From positions 1 through 37,696 of the forward strand of contig NZ_VXKH01000014.1 in assembly GCF_008693065.1 (NCBI RefSeq): a stretch of DNA of 37,696 nucleotides. The letters run 5' to 3'. This document shows, piece after piece, positions 1 to 8,681 of the stretch; position 1 is the first letter of the stretch; the number at the start of each line of letters is the position of its first letter. The notes beneath the pieces are model-generated. The model saw only the letters and a program-made list of their open reading frames with translations, was not told where the DNA came from and did no database searches. Position numbers and translations under genes: made by a program. This stretch comes from Corynebacterium tuscaniense. Its GTDB lineage: Bacteria > Actinomycetota > Actinomycetes > Mycobacteriales > Mycobacteriaceae.

Positions 1-582
1 CCACGCAGCCAGCAGCTCGGCCTGGACTACCGCGGGGCGGTGGCCACCGGTGCGCCGGCGTACGTGGAGGAGATCATCATCGCTGGTGGGCCCACCTTCC
101 CTCCGGTGCCACTGCCAGCGGCGCTGAGCACCTACGGGCTGTACATTCTGACAGCGGTACAAGAGGCCTACCCGCACGTGGATCTGGATTCCGCACTGAC
201 GGAGGACGGCAAACGCATGCTCACGGAGGCGAAGAAGAGCTGCTTCCAGGAGGTCCGGGACGCGGCAGCGGGGACGAACCTGGCGCGGGCGTTTTCCAAG
301 CCACTACGCAGCGTTCCCGGTCTGGAACAGGCGACGCGTGACCTCATGGGCACCCCCGTCGCTGGATATGACAAGCCGGTGTTCCTCGGCCACGGCCTCC
401 AAGACCAGGACGTGCCCACCCCGATCGGGCTCATTCTGAACTCAGAGATGTGGCTGCGGCAGTTTATCGGTTCGCCACAGAACCAGAAGGTTGTGGTCAA
501 GTGGTACCCGGCCGATCATGGCGGGACGGTGAATATGTCCACGGTGGATTCGGTGCCGTTCCTGCGGGAGATTCTGTCCTAG
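1..582 (+). CDS. Secretory lipase (LIP family), C-terminal part
   Basis: The reading frame is open from the first base, so this is the last 193 codons of a gene whose start lies outside the window. The text resembles the C-terminal half of LIP-family secretory lipases (alpha/beta hydrolase fold), which are exported triacylglycerol or mycolate-ester hydrolases in corynebacteria and mycobacteria. The motif RGAVATGAP is followed by a helical cap. Near the end, GLQDQDVP supplies the likely acid residue and ADHGGTV the likely catalytic histidine. The nucleophile serine and the signal peptide would be upstream and are not visible. An internal GTG at 40 is in frame but is not a convincing start because homology-like sequence continues before it. 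The family call is fairly sure; the substrate is not known. Confidence 0.75.
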   Translation, partial: PRSQQLGLDYRGAVATGAPAYVEEIIIAGGPTFPPVPLPAALSTYGLYILTAVQEAYPHVDLDSALTEDGKRMLTEAKKSCFQEVRDAAAGTNLARAFSKPLRSVPGLEQATRDLMGTPVAGYDKPVFLGHGLQDQDVPTPIGLILNSEMWLRQFIGSPQNQKVVVKWYPADHGGTVNMSTVDSVPFLREILS

Positions 583-875
583 CGCGTGCGCCTGCGGGGT
601 GGTGCCCGCTATCGGATGCGTGGCCCCACAACGTAGACTGCAATGAATGAACTGCAATAAACCAGGTGGATTCGCGGGCAGCTACCTAGTCGGCGAGCCG
701 CGACCTGGCTTATTTGAATTCGTTTATTGCAGTTCATTCATCATGGTTTGCACCCCAACCCCGAGCCTTGCACCTACCTGAGTCAACGTGGGTATCACTT
801 TATTCACGTGACATGGGGCACCGGCGTCATGAGGGGGCGGCTGAGACTACACCCGTCGAAGCTGCTCTACGAGTG
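583..875. other. Convergent intergenic region
   Basis: No credible gene is seen here. Apart from the 20-bp inverted repeat at 643-741 there are two weaker hairpins. GCGGG (594-598) pairs with CCCGC (605-609) just after the lipase stop. GTCAACGTG (782-790) pairs with CACGTGAC (805-812), with one bulge, on the YhgE side. Neither has a clear U-tract, so terminator function is only plausible. Confidence 0.4.
643..741. repeat. 97-bp element with perfect 20-bp inverted ends
   Basis: ATGAATGAACTGCAATAAAC at 643-662 is repeated as its exact reverse complement at 722-741. The 59-nt interior has nested pairings: CCAGGT (662-667) with ACCTGG (703-708), and CGGC-ga-GCCG at 691-700. It lies between two convergent genes. 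It could be a bidirectional terminator-like structure or a MITE-like remnant; no clear target-site duplication is seen at the ends. Confidence 0.6.
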
Positions 876-3020
876 TTAGACCTCGAGTTCGGGGTGGATG
901 TGCTTGTCCACCACGACGCGTTCCTTCCAGAAGCCAGCCATGGCGATGAGGAAGGACACCACACCCACCGAGGTGAGCACGGTGAGAGCAACGGTGACGC
1001 GGTGATCCCCAGGGGCGGTGCCGAAGAGCACGTGGCGCATGAGGTCCACAGAGAACCGCATGGGGTCCCAGGAGTGCACCCACTGGATGAACTTCGGTTG
1101 CACCTCCGGCGGGTACAGGCCGTTGGACGCCACGAGCTGCAGTGACATGAGGATCATGGTGATCAAACGGCCGGTGGAGGGCCCGAAGATGGCGTAGATA
1201 GCCAGGATCGCCGTGACAAAGATGATGGCCACGTACGCCAGGGCGAAGAACATCTGCACCGGGTGCTCCGCATTGACGCCGAGGACGAGGTTTTGCATCC
1301 ACCACAGGTGGAAAGCCTGAATCACACCCAGGGCGGCGGCGGGGATCCAGGAGCTCAACACCACGCGCAGCGGGCTTACACCGGAGTCAATGGCGCGCCG
1401 GGAAATCGGGTTGAACACCATGAACATGATCAGCCCGCCGAACCACAGAGAGAGGGAGAGGAAGAAGGGGGATAGGCCCACGCCGAACAGGGAGACATCA
1501 TCCCCGGCGTTTTCCAGACGGACGGGGGAGCTGGCTACGGAGGAGGCGGAGTCGAGCTTTTTGCCGTCAAAACGCGGGACCTGGTCAGCGCCTTCGTTGA
1601 GTTTTAACGCGAGTTCACCGGAGCCATCATCTAGTTGTACAAGGCCGCTGTTCAGCTCATCCATACCGGCGACAAGTTGTTGGGTGCCGTCTGAAAGAAC
1701 GTTGGAACCTTCGGACAGCGTGCGCACGCCGACGACGAGGCGGCTCGTGCCGTCACTGAGCTGGGAGGTGCCCGTGAGCAATTCCCCGGAACCATCATGA
1801 AGCAAGTGCAGAGCATTAGACAGAGACTGCGCACCGTCAGCAGCGGCATTGATACCACCCAAGAACTGAGCAGCCGGGTTATTTAGCTCATCCGACAGCC
1901 TGAACGCGCCGTCTTTCAATGCGCGCAACTGGGTGATTGTGGCCGGGTCCAGTGCAGTATCGATCATCTGCCGTGCCTCTGGGTTCACCGGAATACCAGC
2001 TGCTTCCTGGGCCTGGCGTGCTTGTGCCACAAGGTCACGTGCAGCCGGGCCACCTACCCGCTCTAAGTCCTCAATCGCGCGGTCAAGTGCACCATTGATC
2101 TGGTTGTATGCATCCTGCAATCCGGCAATCTGATCACCCACGGAAGTGACCCGATCAACGCCTTCGGCGATGGCGGCAGCACCTGCACCTAACTCGTTCG
2201 TGCCATCGCGCAGGCGGCCTAGCCCGTCGGCAAGTTTATCGGCACCGTCGGAGGCTTGGCCGAGACCGTCGTTGAGGCGCTGTGCGCCATTATTAAGCTG
2301 GTGAGCTCCGTCGTCGAGCTGGGTGACACCATCGACGAGGTCGGGCACTTTCTGCACCGCGTCCTGCACGCCGTCGTTGAGTTTGTTCGCGCCGTCGTCG
2401 AGGCGTTGGCTGCCGTCGCGGGCTTTGCCGGTGCCGTCGTGAAGCTTGTCCGCACCTTCACCCGCTTGGTTCATGCCATCGCCGATGGTGTTGAAACCCA
2501 TGAACATCTGGCGCGAAATCTGCTCGCCCACGGTCCCACTAATCACCGAGGTCATCACACGCGTGACCTGATTACCCAGCATGGTGGGGATGAAACCGTT
2601 CGTGTTATTCAGCGTCACGTTGATCTTCGCTGGGTGTGGGTTATCCGAATTCACACTCACTGCGGCTTCGGAGAAATTCTTCGGGATTTCCACACCCAGG
2701 TAATACGTGCCGTTGCCAACGCCCTCGATAGCATCCTGCGCCGAGACTTCCACGAAGTTCATCGGCTCAACCTTGAGCAGCTCTTTGGTCACCTGGTCGC
2801 CGGCGCGCACTTCCTTCCCATCAGGGCCTTTGGCACCCTCATCGGAATTGACCAATGCCACCGGGATCTTGTTCAGGTTTCCCAGCGGATCCCAGTAACT
2901 CCATACGAACAAGCCGCCGAACAGAAGCGGCAGCAGCGTAATGGCGATGAGCGCCAAAGGTGGCAGCACACCCCGCAGAAGTTTGCGGAAGTGCGTGCCT
3001 ACGTTCAGGCCTGAAATCAT
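876..3020 (-). CDS. YhgE/Pip-type membrane protein (ABC-2-like permease)
   Basis: This 714-residue protein has the YhgE/Pip architecture. There is one N-terminal membrane segment (about residues 15-40) and a long extracytoplasmic region from about 45 to 505. A cluster of five or six C-terminal membrane segments from about residue 510 resembles ABC-2 permeases. The external region holds two blocks of a degenerate repeat, roughly L-x-D-G-x-x-x-L (for example KLADGLGRLRDGTNEL), which should form a long helical bundle. YhgE relatives include the phage-infection protein Pip of lactococci and the EsaA component of type VII secretion. The gene overlaps the upstream ATPase gene by 4 bp (ATGA), so the two are translationally coupled, and a TetR regulator sits divergently. 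A role in export or envelope maintenance is inferred, not shown. Confidence 0.8.
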   Translation of the reverse strand: MISGLNVGTHFRKLLRGVLPPLALIAITLLPLLFGGLFVWSYWDPLGNLNKIPVALVNSDEGAKGPDGKEVRAGDQVTKELLKVEPMNFVEVSAQDAIEGVGNGTYYLGVEIPKNFSEAAVSVNSDNPHPAKINVTLNNTNGFIPTMLGNQVTRVMTSVISGTVGEQISRQMFMGFNTIGDGMNQAGEGADKLHDGTGKARDGSQRLDDGANKLNDGVQDAVQKVPDLVDGVTQLDDGAHQLNNGAQRLNDGLGQASDGADKLADGLGRLRDGTNELGAGAAAIAEGVDRVTSVGDQIAGLQDAYNQINGALDRAIEDLERVGGPAARDLVAQARQAQEAAGIPVNPEARQMIDTALDPATITQLRALKDGAFRLSDELNNPAAQFLGGINAAADGAQSLSNALHLLHDGSGELLTGTSQLSDGTSRLVVGVRTLSEGSNVLSDGTQQLVAGMDELNSGLVQLDDGSGELALKLNEGADQVPRFDGKKLDSASSVASSPVRLENAGDDVSLFGVGLSPFFLSLSLWFGGLIMFMVFNPISRRAIDSGVSPLRVVLSSWIPAAALGVIQAFHLWWMQNLVLGVNAEHPVQMFFALAYVAIIFVTAILAIYAIFGPSTGRLITMILMSLQLVASNGLYPPEVQPKFIQWVHSWDPMRFSVDLMRHVLFGTAPGDHRVTVALTVLTSVGVVSFLIAMAGFWKERVVVDKHIHPELEV

Positions 3021-3724
3021 GCGTTCACCTGCTCTTCCTTTGCGTCCTTGGAGGCCTCTGAGGCCTCCAAGGCGGCCGGGGCATCGGCGTGCCGCAGATC
3101 CACAATCGCATCCGCGTGGTTATCCGGATCCTCGTTGACGGAGTTGACCAACACCGGCAGGTGCTGGGACACCTTGACCAGGTCATCGAGCACTTCCGCG
3201 CGCAGGCGGAGGCTGCGGATCTGATCAATATCGTCGATCACCAGGGCCTTCGCATCCGGCCGCGAGACCAGCGCCAGCAGCACGCGAAGGCGGAACCGGT
3301 CCTCCACGCTCAAATCGCCGATCTTGCAGGACACGTCCAGGTCTTCCAGGCTGAGCACGTCTAGCCACGGCTCCACATTCGGGTGTGCCAGCACATCACG
3401 CGGGACACGTTTGAAGAAGGGCTGACTCCAGGCGATCTGTTCTCGCAGGATATGGCGGGTGTCCATTTGGCGTTCAAGGCCGTCGAGCATGGTCATCCCG
3501 GCCATGGCCACGTCTTTGAAGCGCTCGCGTGGAGTTGTGTCCGCCCCGCTCAGTGCAATCGCGCCGCTGTACTGCTTGAATCGACCCGCCAAGGTCATGC
3601 ACAGCGTTGATGAGCCTGACTCGCGCTCCGTAATCAGCAGAGTCAGGCCGTCGCCGATCTTAAACGTCAGCGGTTCGTCGCCTTTGCGGACGACAAGGTC
3701 CGTCACGTGAAAAATGGGTTCCAC
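3017..3724 (-). CDS. Degenerate ABC-type ATP-binding protein
   Basis: The 235-residue protein has the layout of an ABC nucleotide-binding domain, but its key motifs are eroded. The Walker A position reads TERESGSSTL, with serine where the lysine of GxxGxGKST should be. The signature region reads LSVED instead of LSGGQ. Walker B reads ALVIDDID, with aspartate for the catalytic glutamate, and the usual H-loop histidine is not apparent. The start is GTG, preceded by GGGG about 9 nt upstream. It overlaps the YhgE gene by 4 bp, suggesting an ABC-exporter-like pair in which this subunit is structural or regulatory. Possible extra upstream or downstream coding that would restore a Walker A was not found. 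ABC ancestry is likely; ATP hydrolysis is doubtful. Confidence 0.7.
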   Translation of the reverse strand: MEPIFHVTDLVVRKGDEPLTFKIGDGLTLLITERESGSSTLCMTLAGRFKQYSGAIALSGADTTPRERFKDVAMAGMTMLDGLERQMDTRHILREQIAWSQPFFKRVPRDVLAHPNVEPWLDVLSLEDLDVSCKIGDLSVEDRFRLRVLLALVSRPDAKALVIDDIDQIRSLRLRAEVLDDLVKVSQHLPVLVNSVNEDPDNHADAIVDLRHADAPAALEASEASKDAKEEQVNA

Positions 3725-3751
3725 TTGTATGTGCCCCTGTAATTCTTTCGA

Positions 3752-3795
3752 AGTCTAAGCGGAGGATAGACTATCAGTTCTCCTCCGGGTATCAT
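3752..3795. promoter_or_regulatory. Divergent promoter/operator region for TetR and YhgE genes
   Basis: Three overlapping dyads sit between the divergent genes: AGTCTA-N9-TAGACT (3752-3757/3767-3772), CGGAGGA-N14-TCCTCCG (3760-3766/3781-3787) and GATAG-A-CTATC (3765-3775). For the TetR gene a promoter TAGACT (3767-3772)-N17-TATCAT (3790-3795) overlaps them. A -10-like TAGACT on the minus strand (3757-3752) could serve the ATPase gene. A further GTCTAAG lies at 3809-3815. Autoregulation by the adjacent TetR protein is inferred. Confidence 0.5.
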
Positions 3796-3829
3796 TCACC
3801 ACGAGTTTGTCTAAGTCAAGGCGGATATC

Positions 3830-4405
3830 ATGCGATCGGATGCAGTGTTAAGGCGCAAAAAGCTTATCGACGCCGCCTGTACCCTCTTCCGCTCCCAACC
3901 CTCCACCACGGTCACCCTCGAAGCGATTGCGTCCCGCGCCGGGGTCGGTATTGCCACCTTGTACCGCAACTTTCCTACCCGTGGTGACCTCGACGTTGCC
4001 TGCGGTATTCAGATGCTCACGGACATTGGGTTGCTCATCGAGGAACTCAAAGAAAACTTCCACACTGACCCCCGCGCCCAGTGGGACAGGTTTGTATGGA
4101 GGCTCCTTGATTTTGGTGCATGGCCACTCGTGGCGGCCATCGCGGCGGAAGACCTGGCTAAAAATCCCGAGCTAGCAGCCAAACGAGATGAAACCATCGC
4201 GGCCTTCCAAACCGCCCTTGACCTCGCCGTTCCCGCCGGCCTGGTTCCGCGCGACCTGACTCCACAGGAATTCGCCGAGGAAGTCTTCGTGGTCACCCGC
4301 CCACTCGGCGGCAAGCTCGGGGAACACCACCCCGACGTCCAAAACCGGCTGGTGGGTCGTTTGCTCACCGCATGGCGGAATGCGGACGAGCTACATGTTG
4401 GCTAG
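3830..4405 (+). CDS. TetR/AcrR-family transcriptional regulator
   Basis: This 191-residue protein has a typical TetR N-terminal helix-turn-helix at about residues 8-56 (TLEAIASRAGVGIATLYRNF), followed by a helical ligand-binding and dimerisation domain. The ATG at 3830 has AAGG about 9 nt upstream. It is transcribed away from the degenerate ATPase and YhgE genes, across an intergenic region of 105 bp rich in dyad symmetry. It therefore probably represses that pair and itself until a ligand binds; the ligand is unknown. Its stop codon abuts the stop of the convergent gene at 4406. Confidence 0.88.
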   Translation: MRSDAVLRRKKLIDAACTLFRSQPSTTVTLEAIASRAGVGIATLYRNFPTRGDLDVACGIQMLTDIGLLIEELKENFHTDPRAQWDRFVWRLLDFGAWPLVAAIAAEDLAKNPELAAKRDETIAAFQTALDLAVPAGLVPRDLTPQEFAEEVFVVTRPLGGKLGEHHPDVQNRLVGRLLTAWRNADELHVG

Positions 4406-5062
4406 CTACATGTTGTTGCGCGGCTCAGTTCCTTCACGCTGATCATCCGCCAGAGCATCCAGGCTGGACAGCTGCTCATCGATGCTGGCCAGCAGCTCCT
4501 CATCCCGCTCCGCTGGCTCCTCGCTGAGCGGGCCGTGGTCGCTGCTGGCCTCGCTTCTGGCCTTGCTGGTGCCGGTTTCGGCACCAGCAAGGCGATCACG
4601 GGTGGTCATGGGAGCCGGCACCGAGGGGGATGCAGGCTTCGCAGGGGCGGTGGGCTTGGCGGGGGCCGACGGGTCCTCACGGAAGAGGAAGTACCACACC
4701 GCACCGGCGATACCGGCGAGCAGACCCAGCACGCCGACAGCGCGGCCAACGTTGCTCTTCTTTTCTTTCTTCTTCTGCTTCTTGGCCATCTTCTGTGCTG
4801 CCTTCCGCGCTTCCTTCTCCTCCTGTTCCTTGCGGAACTGGGCGCGGCGAGCATCCAAACGGTCATGCGCCGCGCGGGTCAGCGCACCGGCTTGGAGGCG
4901 TGCTGTGTCGAAAGGCTCGCCCTTCTCATTCGTGCTGGCCGGACGTGCCAGGGCGCGCATCGCCTCATAGACGTCACGCTGTTGCTCATCATTCATGTCG
5001 CGGTAGCGGCCGTAAAGGAGAGACGCTGCCTTGTACGCCATACCAAGAGTGCGAAGATTCAT
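4406..5062 (-). CDS. Single-pass membrane protein of unknown function
   Basis: The 218-residue product is not one I recognise by name. It starts with a short hydrophobic helix (MNLRTLGMAYKAASLLYGRY). It then has a strongly charged, probably coiled-coil Lys/Glu segment (about residues 70-105), one clear membrane helix (VGVLGLLAGIAGAVWYFLF, about residues 110-130), and an Ala/Pro-rich then acidic tail. Such a layout (basic cytoplasmic coil, one membrane span, low-complexity exterior) resembles small actinobacterial envelope proteins such as CwsA-like proteins, but I cannot establish homology. AAAGGT lies about 13 nt before the ATG. It stands alone, convergent with the TetR gene. Confidence 0.7.
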   Translation of the reverse strand: MNLRTLGMAYKAASLLYGRYRDMNDEQQRDVYEAMRALARPASTNEKGEPFDTARLQAGALTRAAHDRLDARRAQFRKEQEEKEARKAAQKMAKKQKKKEKKSNVGRAVGVLGLLAGIAGAVWYFLFREDPSAPAKPTAPAKPASPSVPAPMTTRDRLAGAETGTSKARSEASSDHGPLSEEPAERDEELLASIDEQLSSLDALADDQREGTEPRNNM

Positions 5063-5250
5063 GCCGGGGATCTACCTTTCAGTCGGTTGTGTGCCTACCA
5101 CCCTAATGAAAACTCACAGGGGACTAAGCGGTGCCAAAGTTGCCGTAAAAAGTGGACCGAGCGGTTCATTTTGAGAGCCATGCGGGAATTTATATTCATC
5201 ACAGAATCGTCGATGATCTGCACTGATAGAGCGTGGGGGAGGGGAAGAGA

Positions 5251-5347
5251 TTGGCCCCTTTCACCCGTCACACTAGATTCACAAACATTCACGCGCTGAG
5301 CCCAGCCAGAATGTATTACTCATCGACGAGCCGAAAGGACTCCTTCG
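5251..5347 (+). promoter_or_regulatory. metF-metE promoter and structured 5' leader
   Basis: TTGGCC (5251-5256) and TAGATT (5274-5279), spaced by 17 nt, form a plausible sigma-A promoter. It gives a leader of about 60 nt before the TTG start. The leader can fold as a two-part hairpin: ACATTC with GAATGT outside and GCTG-AGCC-CAGC inside, about 5284-5313. The ribosome-binding site region (GAAAGGA) is partly complementary to the following CCTTC. I do not recognise a known SAM riboswitch and see no McbR box here. Confidence 0.45.
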
Positions 5348-6307
5348 TTGACTGAAGGACATTTCTCGTCGAGGCTGTCTGCATCCGCGCCTTTGGACCT
5401 CCTCGACGAAGCAGCAGAAACGTTGCCCACCGAGCACACGCACCGTGCCGGCACAGCACTGAGCTTCGAGCTCATCCCGCCACGGCATGACGCAGACGAG
5501 GCGAAACTTAATGACCTCATCGCCGGCCTCAACGCCTACGAGCCGGACTATGTCGCCGTGACCAGCTCCCACCGCTCCGGCTGGTTGGAGGGCACCGCCG
5601 ACTTCATCGCTCGCCTCAACGCGCATCCCAACCTGCGCACCATTGCTCACCTCGCCTGCACCGCGGGCACCGAGGAAGAGCTCGCGGACTGGATCCGCCG
5701 CCTCATCCACTCCGGCGTGCGCGGTTTCCTCGCCCTGCGCGGGGACCTGCCCGAAGGCGAAACTAGCCTCCCAGACGGCTACCTGCAGTACGCCACCCAA
5801 CTTCTTACCCTCATCCAGGACATCGAGGACGAAAACGCGTACCGTCTCGCCGCCGGCAAACTCGCTCTCTCCGTGGCGTGCTACCCCTCCGGCCACGCCG
5901 AATCCGCCACCCCGGACCTAGACCTGGACGTGTTGCTGTCCAAGCAGCGCCTCGGCGCGGACTTTGCCATCACCCAGCTCTTCTTCGAGGCAGAGGACTA
6001 CCTCCGCTTTGTCGAGCAATCCCGGATGGCGGGCGTAAGAATCCCCCTGATCCCCGGCATCATGCCTATGACCAGCCTGAAAAGGGCTCAGCGCATGGGC
6101 GTGCTGTCGGGGATTGAGGTGCCGGAAAGGGTCGTCGAAAAGCTGCAAAATGCCGAAGACGAATATGAGGCCGGCATGGAGCTGACCGTCGAACTCGCCG
6201 CAAAACTTCTCGACGCCGGCGTGGGCGGCCTCCACATCTACACCCACAACAACCTCGCAGTGACACAAGACCTACTGTCACGGCTCGGCATAGAACCCAA
6301 AAACTAG
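5348..6307 (+). CDS. metF: Methylenetetrahydrofolate reductase-family protein
   Basis: The 319-residue protein belongs to the FAD-dependent 5,10-methylenetetrahydrofolate reductase family, which makes 5-methyl-THF, the methyl donor for MetE. Family landmarks are visible: LSFELIPPR near the N-terminus with the proton-donor glutamate, AHLACTAGTEEEL, ALRGDLP with the conserved aspartate, and AITQLFFEAEDYLRF and IPLIPGIMPM. A C-terminal GLHIYTHNN follows where the family has a similar GxHxYTxN motif. The start appears to be TTG at 5348 with GAAAGGA upstream; no ATG or GTG lies in a better place. It has about 25 residues before the conserved core, somewhat more than the E. coli enzyme. The metE gene follows after 16 bp, so the two form an operon. 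Confidence 0.85.
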   Translation: MTEGHFSSRLSASAPLDLLDEAAETLPTEHTHRAGTALSFELIPPRHDADEAKLNDLIAGLNAYEPDYVAVTSSHRSGWLEGTADFIARLNAHPNLRTIAHLACTAGTEEELADWIRRLIHSGVRGFLALRGDLPEGETSLPDGYLQYATQLLTLIQDIEDENAYRLAAGKLALSVACYPSGHAESATPDLDLDVLLSKQRLGADFAITQLFFEAEDYLRFVEQSRMAGVRIPLIPGIMPMTSLKRAQRMGVLSGIEVPERVVEKLQNAEDEYEAGMELTVELAAKLLDAGVGGLHIYTHNNLAVTQDLLSRLGIEPKN

Positions 6308-6323
6308 GAATAAAGGAGTAAAA

Positions 6324-8570
6324 GTGACCACTTTCCCCAAGGCCACCATCGAGGGCTACCCTCGCATCGGCGCAAACCGCGAACTCAAGCGCGCACTCGA
6401 GTCCTACTGGGCTGGGCGTATCGACGCGGAGACCTTCCGCACCACCACCCGCGCCCTGCGCATTGACACCTACAACCACCTGCGCGACCTCGGCCTGACC
6501 GAGGACTACGCCATCCCGGCTGACGTCGCTTACTACGACCAGGTCCTCGAGACCGGCCTCACCGTCGGCCTCATCGCCGGTGGCACTGACCTCGACGAAG
6601 AATTCGCCTTCGCCCGCGGCAACGACACCCGCGTGCCGCTGGAGATGACCAAGTGGTTCGACACCAACTACCACTACCTCGTGCCGGAAGTTGAGGCTGG
6701 TCAGGCGATTACGCCGGCGCCAGAACGCGTGCTTCGCCTGGTTGCCGAGGCACAGGAAGCCGGACACAAGGTCCGCCCGGCACTTGTCGGCCCGGTTACC
6801 CTGCTCGCCCTGTCCAAGCCGGTCGAGTGGTCCCTGCTGGACTCCCTGGTGGATGCCTACGCTGCTGTTTTCGCTGCGCTGAAGGATGCCGGGGTCGAGT
6901 GGGTCCAGGTCGCTGAGCCCGCACTCGTCGCTGACCTGTCCACCCCGGACGCTGAGCTGGCCAAGTACACCGAGCAGGCATGGTCCAAGCTGCTGGGCTC
7001 CGACAACCGCCCGAAGGTCTACGTGACCACCCCATACGGCTCCGTACGCAAGGGCCTCGACGCCCTGGCTGCTGTCGCCCCGGACGCTGTCCACGTTGAC
7101 CTGTCCCCGTGGACCCTCGACGCCGACGCCGACTACCCCTCCCGCGTCGCCGCAGCTTTCGCCGGCAAGAACACCACCCTCGTTGCCGGGCTTATCGACG
7201 GCCGCAATGTCTGGGCCGCCAACCTCCGCGACAAAGTCGAGGTGCTGAACAAACTGGGCGCTACCTCCGTGTCCACCTCCACCTCCCTCCAGCACGTGCC
7301 GCACACCCTCAACGCCGAGAGGAACCTCCCGGTTGAGGTCGCACCGTGGCTCTCCTTCGCCGACGAGAAGATCGAGGAAATCAAGGCACTCGTCGCCGGT
7401 GAGTCCGAAGCACCGGAAGCCTTCGGCCGATCCGACCGCGCAGCACGCACCCGTGCGGAGTCGACTCGGATCCACAACGCGGACGTCGTGAAGCGTGTTG
7501 AGGCCCTGCCGTCCGGCACCGTACAGCGCCAGCCGGAGTTCGCGCAGCGCCAGGAAGCCCAGAAGGCACTTGGCCTGCCGCTTCTGCCCACCACCACGAT
7601 CGGGTCCTTCCCGCAGACCACCGAGATCCGCAAGGCACGCGCCGACCACCGCGCCGGCGAGCTCACCGACGAGCAATACAACGAGGCCCTCAAGCAGGAA
7701 GTCAAGAACGTCATCGAGCTCCAGGAGCGCCTTGGTCTCGACGTCCTCGTCCACGGCGAGCCCGAGCGCAACGACATGGTGCAGTACTTCGCCGAGCTTC
7801 TCGACGGCTTCGTTGTCACCGAAAACGGCTGGGTCCAGTCCTACGGCTCCCGCTGCACCCGTCCGCCAATCGTTGTTGGCGACGTCTCCCGCCCGGAGGC
7901 CATGACCACCGAATGGTCTGCCTACGCCCAGTCCCTGTCCGACAAGCCAGTCAAGGGCATGCTCACCGGACCCGTCACCATCCTGGCCTGGTCCTTCAAG
8001 CGTGACGACGTCCCGCTTAGCGTCTCCGCCGACCAGATCGGTGTGGCCCTGGCTGATGAGGTTGCTGACCTGGAGAAGGCCGGCATCAAGGTCATCCAGA
8101 TCGACGAGCCAGCCCTGCGCGAGCTCCTCCCGTTGCGCGCCGAGGACCGCCCGTCCTACCTCGACTGGGCTGTCCGTGCCTTCCGCCTCGTGTCGTTGCA
8201 GGCAGAGCCTTCAACCCAGATCCACACCCACCTCTGCTACTCCGAGTTCGGCCAAATCATCGACGCCGTCGCCGGGCTCGACGCCGACGTCACCTCCATC
8301 GAGGCCGCACGCTCCAAGATGGAACTGCTTGAAGACATCGACGAGACCTTCCACTCCGAAATCGGCCCCGGCGTGTGGGACATCCACTCCCCGCGCGTCC
8401 CGTCCAAGGAGGAAATCGTCGAACTGATCAAGGCCGCCCTGGTCAACGTCCCGGCTGACCGCCTCTGGGTCAACCCGGATTGTGGACTGAAGACCCGCGG
8501 CTACGCCGAGGTCGAGCCGTCCCTGATCAACATGGTCGCCGCCCGCGACGAGGTCGTGGCCGGGCTTTAA
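6324..8570 (+). CDS. metE: Cobalamin-independent methionine synthase
   Basis: This 748-residue protein is full length for MetE (about 750 residues). It transfers the methyl group of 5-methyl-tetrahydropteroyl-triglutamate to homocysteine in the cytoplasm. The N-terminal half ([13 protein letters not shown]) is the evolutionary duplicate of the catalytic C-terminal half. The zinc ligands are all present: His636 and Cys638 in HTHLCYSEF, Glu660 in [11 protein letters not shown] and Cys720 in [11 protein letters not shown]. The GTG start has a strong AAAGGAG 7 nt upstream. Codon use is strongly biased to C-ending codons, as expected for a highly expressed gene. It is the second gene of the metF-metE pair. 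A 6-bp dyad (GGGCTT/AAGCCC, 8562-8581) overlaps the stop. Confidence 0.97.
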   Translation: MTTFPKATIEGYPRIGANRELKRALESYWAGRIDAETFRTTTRALRIDTYNHLRDLGLTEDYAIPADVAYYDQVLETGLTVGLIAGGTDLDEEFAFARGNDTRVPLEMTKWFDTNYHYLVPEVEAGQAITPAPERVLRLVAEAQEAGHKVRPALVGPVTLLALSKPVEWSLLDSLVDAYAAVFAALKDAGVEWVQVAEPALVADLSTPDAELAKYTEQAWSKLLGSDNRPKVYVTTPYGSVRKGLDALAAVAPDAVHVDLSPWTLDADADYPSRVAAAFAGKNTTLVAGLIDGRNVWAANLRDKVEVLNKLGATSVSTSTSLQHVPHTLNAERNLPVEVAPWLSFADEKIEEIKALVAGESEAPEAFGRSDRAARTRAESTRIHNADVVKRVEALPSGTVQRQPEFAQRQEAQKALGLPLLPTTTIGSFPQTTEIRKARADHRAGELTDEQYNEALKQEVKNVIELQERLGLDVLVHGEPERNDMVQYFAELLDGFVVTENGWVQSYGSRCTRPPIVVGDVSRPEAMTTEWSAYAQSLSDKPVKGMLTGPVTILAWSFKRDDVPLSVSADQIGVALADEVADLEKAGIKVIQIDEPALRELLPLRAEDRPSYLDWAVRAFRLVSLQAEPSTQIHTHLCYSEFGQIIDAVAGLDADVTSIEAARSKMELLEDIDETFHSEIGPGVWDIHSPRVPSKEEIVELIKAALVNVPADRLWVNPDCGLKTRGYAEVEPSLINMVAARDEVVAGL

Positions 8571-8681
8571 GCCTTAAGCCCTAGACCACGCCTACGCTCA
8601 CACCGGCCTAAGCACCCGCGCCCCGGTCAGCCGTTCTTGGTTGCCGAGGCCTTGTGCGTTGATGGACTGGTTGAACGATCC

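Noticed and set aside
2256..3014. 252-codon open frame on the plus strand opposite the YhgE gene
   Set aside because: Antisense to the repeat region of the YhgE protein; its Val/His-rich text mirrors the repeats.
5063..5347. SAM riboswitch before metF-metE
   Set aside because: A stem-loop exists, but I could not match the conserved core of any SAM riboswitch class by eye.
6066..7754. 562-codon open frame on the minus strand opposite metE
   Set aside because: It is the antisense shadow of a high-GC, strongly codon-biased metE; the translation is low in complexity and matches no family.
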